From the NCBI GenBank assembly GCA_902797555.1, contig CADBTM010000056.1:1-5138 (forward strand): DNA of 5,138 bases, written 5' to 3'. The DNA is from Oscillospiraceae bacterium. GTDB lineage: Bacteria > Bacillota > Clostridia > Oscillospirales > Butyricicoccaceae. Both the position numbers and the translations under genes were made by a program. The notes beneath the pieces are model-generated. The model made no database searches, had not been told where the DNA came from, and saw nothing but the letters and a program-made list of their open reading frames with translations. Of the stretch, positions 4,805 through 5,138 are shown piece by piece (the stretch's first letter is position 1; each line of letters begins with the position of its first letter).

Positions 4805-4832
4805 AGCATAGATTCTCCGCTTTTTCAATCAA
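4805..4832 (-). promoter_or_regulatory. Promoter of the small membrane-protein gene
   Basis: On the minus strand TTGATT (4827-4832) and TATGCT (4805-4810) have a 16-bp spacer. An overlapping second TATGCT follows 5 nt further on. The leader to the ATG at 4751 would be about 45 nt. The promoter begins just after the tRNA-derived repeat unit, so this gene need not depend on tRNA transcription. Confidence 0.55.
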
Positions 4833-4870
4833 AAAAGACATGGGTTCGAATCCTGCCGATCCCATGATAC

Positions 4871-4904
4871 GCAAAAGCCCCGCCCTTGCGGGCGAGGCCT
4901 TTGC
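4871..4904 (-). terminator. Duplicate copy of the tRNA-Ser terminator
   Basis: A 15-bp stem (4890-4904 with 4871-4885) closes a GCAA tetraloop on the minus strand. It is identical over 34 bases to the terminator at 5017-5050 and lies directly after the tRNA fragment at 4908-4934. Confidence 0.7.
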
Positions 4905-4907
4905 CTG

Positions 4908-4934
4908 TGGCGGAGGGTGCAGGATTCGACCTGC
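4908..4934 (-). pseudogene. tRNA-Ser 3' fragment (T arm and acceptor strand)
   Basis: The minus strand reads as the last 27 nt of a tRNA: a GCAGG/CCTGC T stem, the acceptor strand ACCCTCC, a discriminator G and an encoded CCA. The T loop has six bases (TCGAAT) instead of the normal seven, and nothing upstream folds into the remaining arms. It is therefore not a functional tRNA. It matches the 3' end of the tRNA-Ser at 5054-5138. Confidence 0.75.
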
Positions 4935-4959
4935 CCTGCGGGGCAGGCCGCCTCGGGTT

Positions 4960-4982
4960 GCAAGGTGCCACTGGCACCTTGC
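4960..4982. repeat. Near-perfect palindrome in repeat unit 1
   Basis: GCAAGGTGCC (4960-4969) pairs with GGCACCTTGC (4973-4982) around ACT, a 10-bp stem. It sits where the body of the tRNA should be in the degenerate unit. No T-run follows on either strand, so a terminator role is unlikely. Confidence 0.6.
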
Positions 4983-5016
4983 CAAGTGCCCTCGGGTTCG
5001 AATCCTGCTTTTATGA

Positions 5017-5050
5017 GCAAAAGCCCCGCCCTTGCGGGCGAGGCCTTTGC
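5017..5050 (-). terminator. Intrinsic-type terminator of tRNA-Ser
   Basis: On the minus strand GCAAAGGCCTCGCCC (5036-5050) pairs with GGGCGGGGCTTTTGC (5017-5031) around a GCAA loop. This gives 15 pairs including two G-U. It begins 3 nt after the encoded CCA. The T-run is short and lies inside the stem's 3' side, so the structure may serve partly as a 3'-end barrier for processing. Confidence 0.7.
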
Positions 5051-5053
5051 CTA

Positions 5054-5138
5054 TGGCGGAGGGTGCAGGATTCGAACCCGCGTGGGCTTTCGCCCTAACG
5101 GTTTTCAAGACCGCCCCGTTATGACCGCTTCGGTAACC
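5054..5138 (-). tRNA. tRNA-Ser (anticodon UGA), partial: first 4 nt beyond the window
   Basis: The minus strand has the class II layout. The start GGTTACCGAAG is missing its first four acceptor bases, which the 3' strand ACCCTCC predicts to be GGAG. The anticodon stem-loop is GCGGT-CTTGAAA-ACCGT with anticodon TGA. The long variable arm is GGGC-GAAA-GCCC, the T arm is GCGGG-TTCGAAT-CCTGC (one G-U pair), the discriminator is G and CCA is encoded. It decodes UCN codons, mainly UCA. It is followed by the terminator at 5017-5050. Confidence 0.95.

Larger units (their letters stand above)
4842..4993. repeat. Tandem repeat unit 1 (tRNA-derived, degenerate)
   Basis: This 152-bp unit starts with GGGTTCGAATCCTGC (4842-4856). 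It then has a copy of the tRNA-Ser terminator (4871-4904) and a 3' fragment of the tRNA. The same order recurs from 4994. The block 4871-4929 matches 5017-5075 with a single difference (G4907 versus A5053), whereas the T-arm-like starts are 152 bp apart because of a 6-bp length difference. The rest (4930-4993) holds two hairpins (4930-4947 and 4960-4982) where the intact tRNA body would be. Confidence 0.8.

Noticed and set aside
4842..5075. CRISPR-like array from the repeated blocks
   Set aside because: There are only two copies, they contain tRNA and terminator sequence, the spacing is about 150 bp, and no cas genes are present.
4752..5108. N-terminal extension of the membrane-protein frame up to 5108
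   Set aside because: This part is translated from the tRNA-Ser gene, its terminator and the tRNA fragment. The ATG at 4751 has a proper ribosome binding site and promoter.

Overview
The window reads as a chromosomal piece of a high-GC Firmicutes. It most resembles a gut-type Oscillospiraceae/Ruminococcaceae genome, but this placement is inference. The evidence is sigma-A-type promoters (TTGACT / TACAAT, 17-bp spacers), strong GGAGG/GAGGTGATC ribosome binding sites, GC-rich third positions, a cobalamin riboswitch, intrinsic terminators, and GC-rich intergenic DNA full of hairpins. No phage, transposase or CRISPR gene is present.

Layout. Bases 1-681 hold no credible gene. They contain a mosaic intergenic repeat: two 114-bp arms in inverted orientation (117-230 and 465-578, about 93% identical), purine/pyrimidine hairpins beside them, and terminator-like hairpins in the spacer. 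On the minus strand at 682-2067 is a cytoplasmic transglutaminase-like protein with a C-H-D triad. It is divergent from a MutT/Nudix hydrolase (2183-2647), and a 115-bp intergenic region carries a good promoter for each. The Nudix gene converges on an EstA-type alpha/beta-hydrolase esterase (2642-3439, minus), their stop codons overlapping. Divergent from the esterase is a two-gene, ATGA-overlapping operon: a stand-alone GIY-YIG nuclease-domain protein (3495-3755) and an alkyltransferase-like protein whose catalytic Cys is Ala (3752-4087). The pair suggests a small DNA-repair unit.

From the end of that operon, a promoter drives a complete-looking cobalamin riboswitch (4142-4346) followed by a strong intrinsic terminator (4390-4425) and a second one (4474-4520), with no recognisable plus-strand gene behind them. 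The opposite strand carries a small two-helix membrane protein (start 4751) whose two helices share the motif LNxLCAxIW. Its open frame runs on, antisense, through both terminators and into the aptamer. The right end holds a tRNA-Ser(UGA) gene (minus, missing its first 4 nt at the window edge), its terminator, and a 146-152-bp upstream tandem copy containing only the 3' piece of the tRNA plus a second copy of the terminator.

The most interesting points are the riboswitch that appears to control only a short RNA (or is a deletion relic), the Cys-less alkyltransferase coupled to a GIY-YIG protein, the inverted repeat with a compensatory hairpin change, and the tRNA 3'-end duplication. The protein-coding part is otherwise ordinary housekeeping and accessory metabolism.
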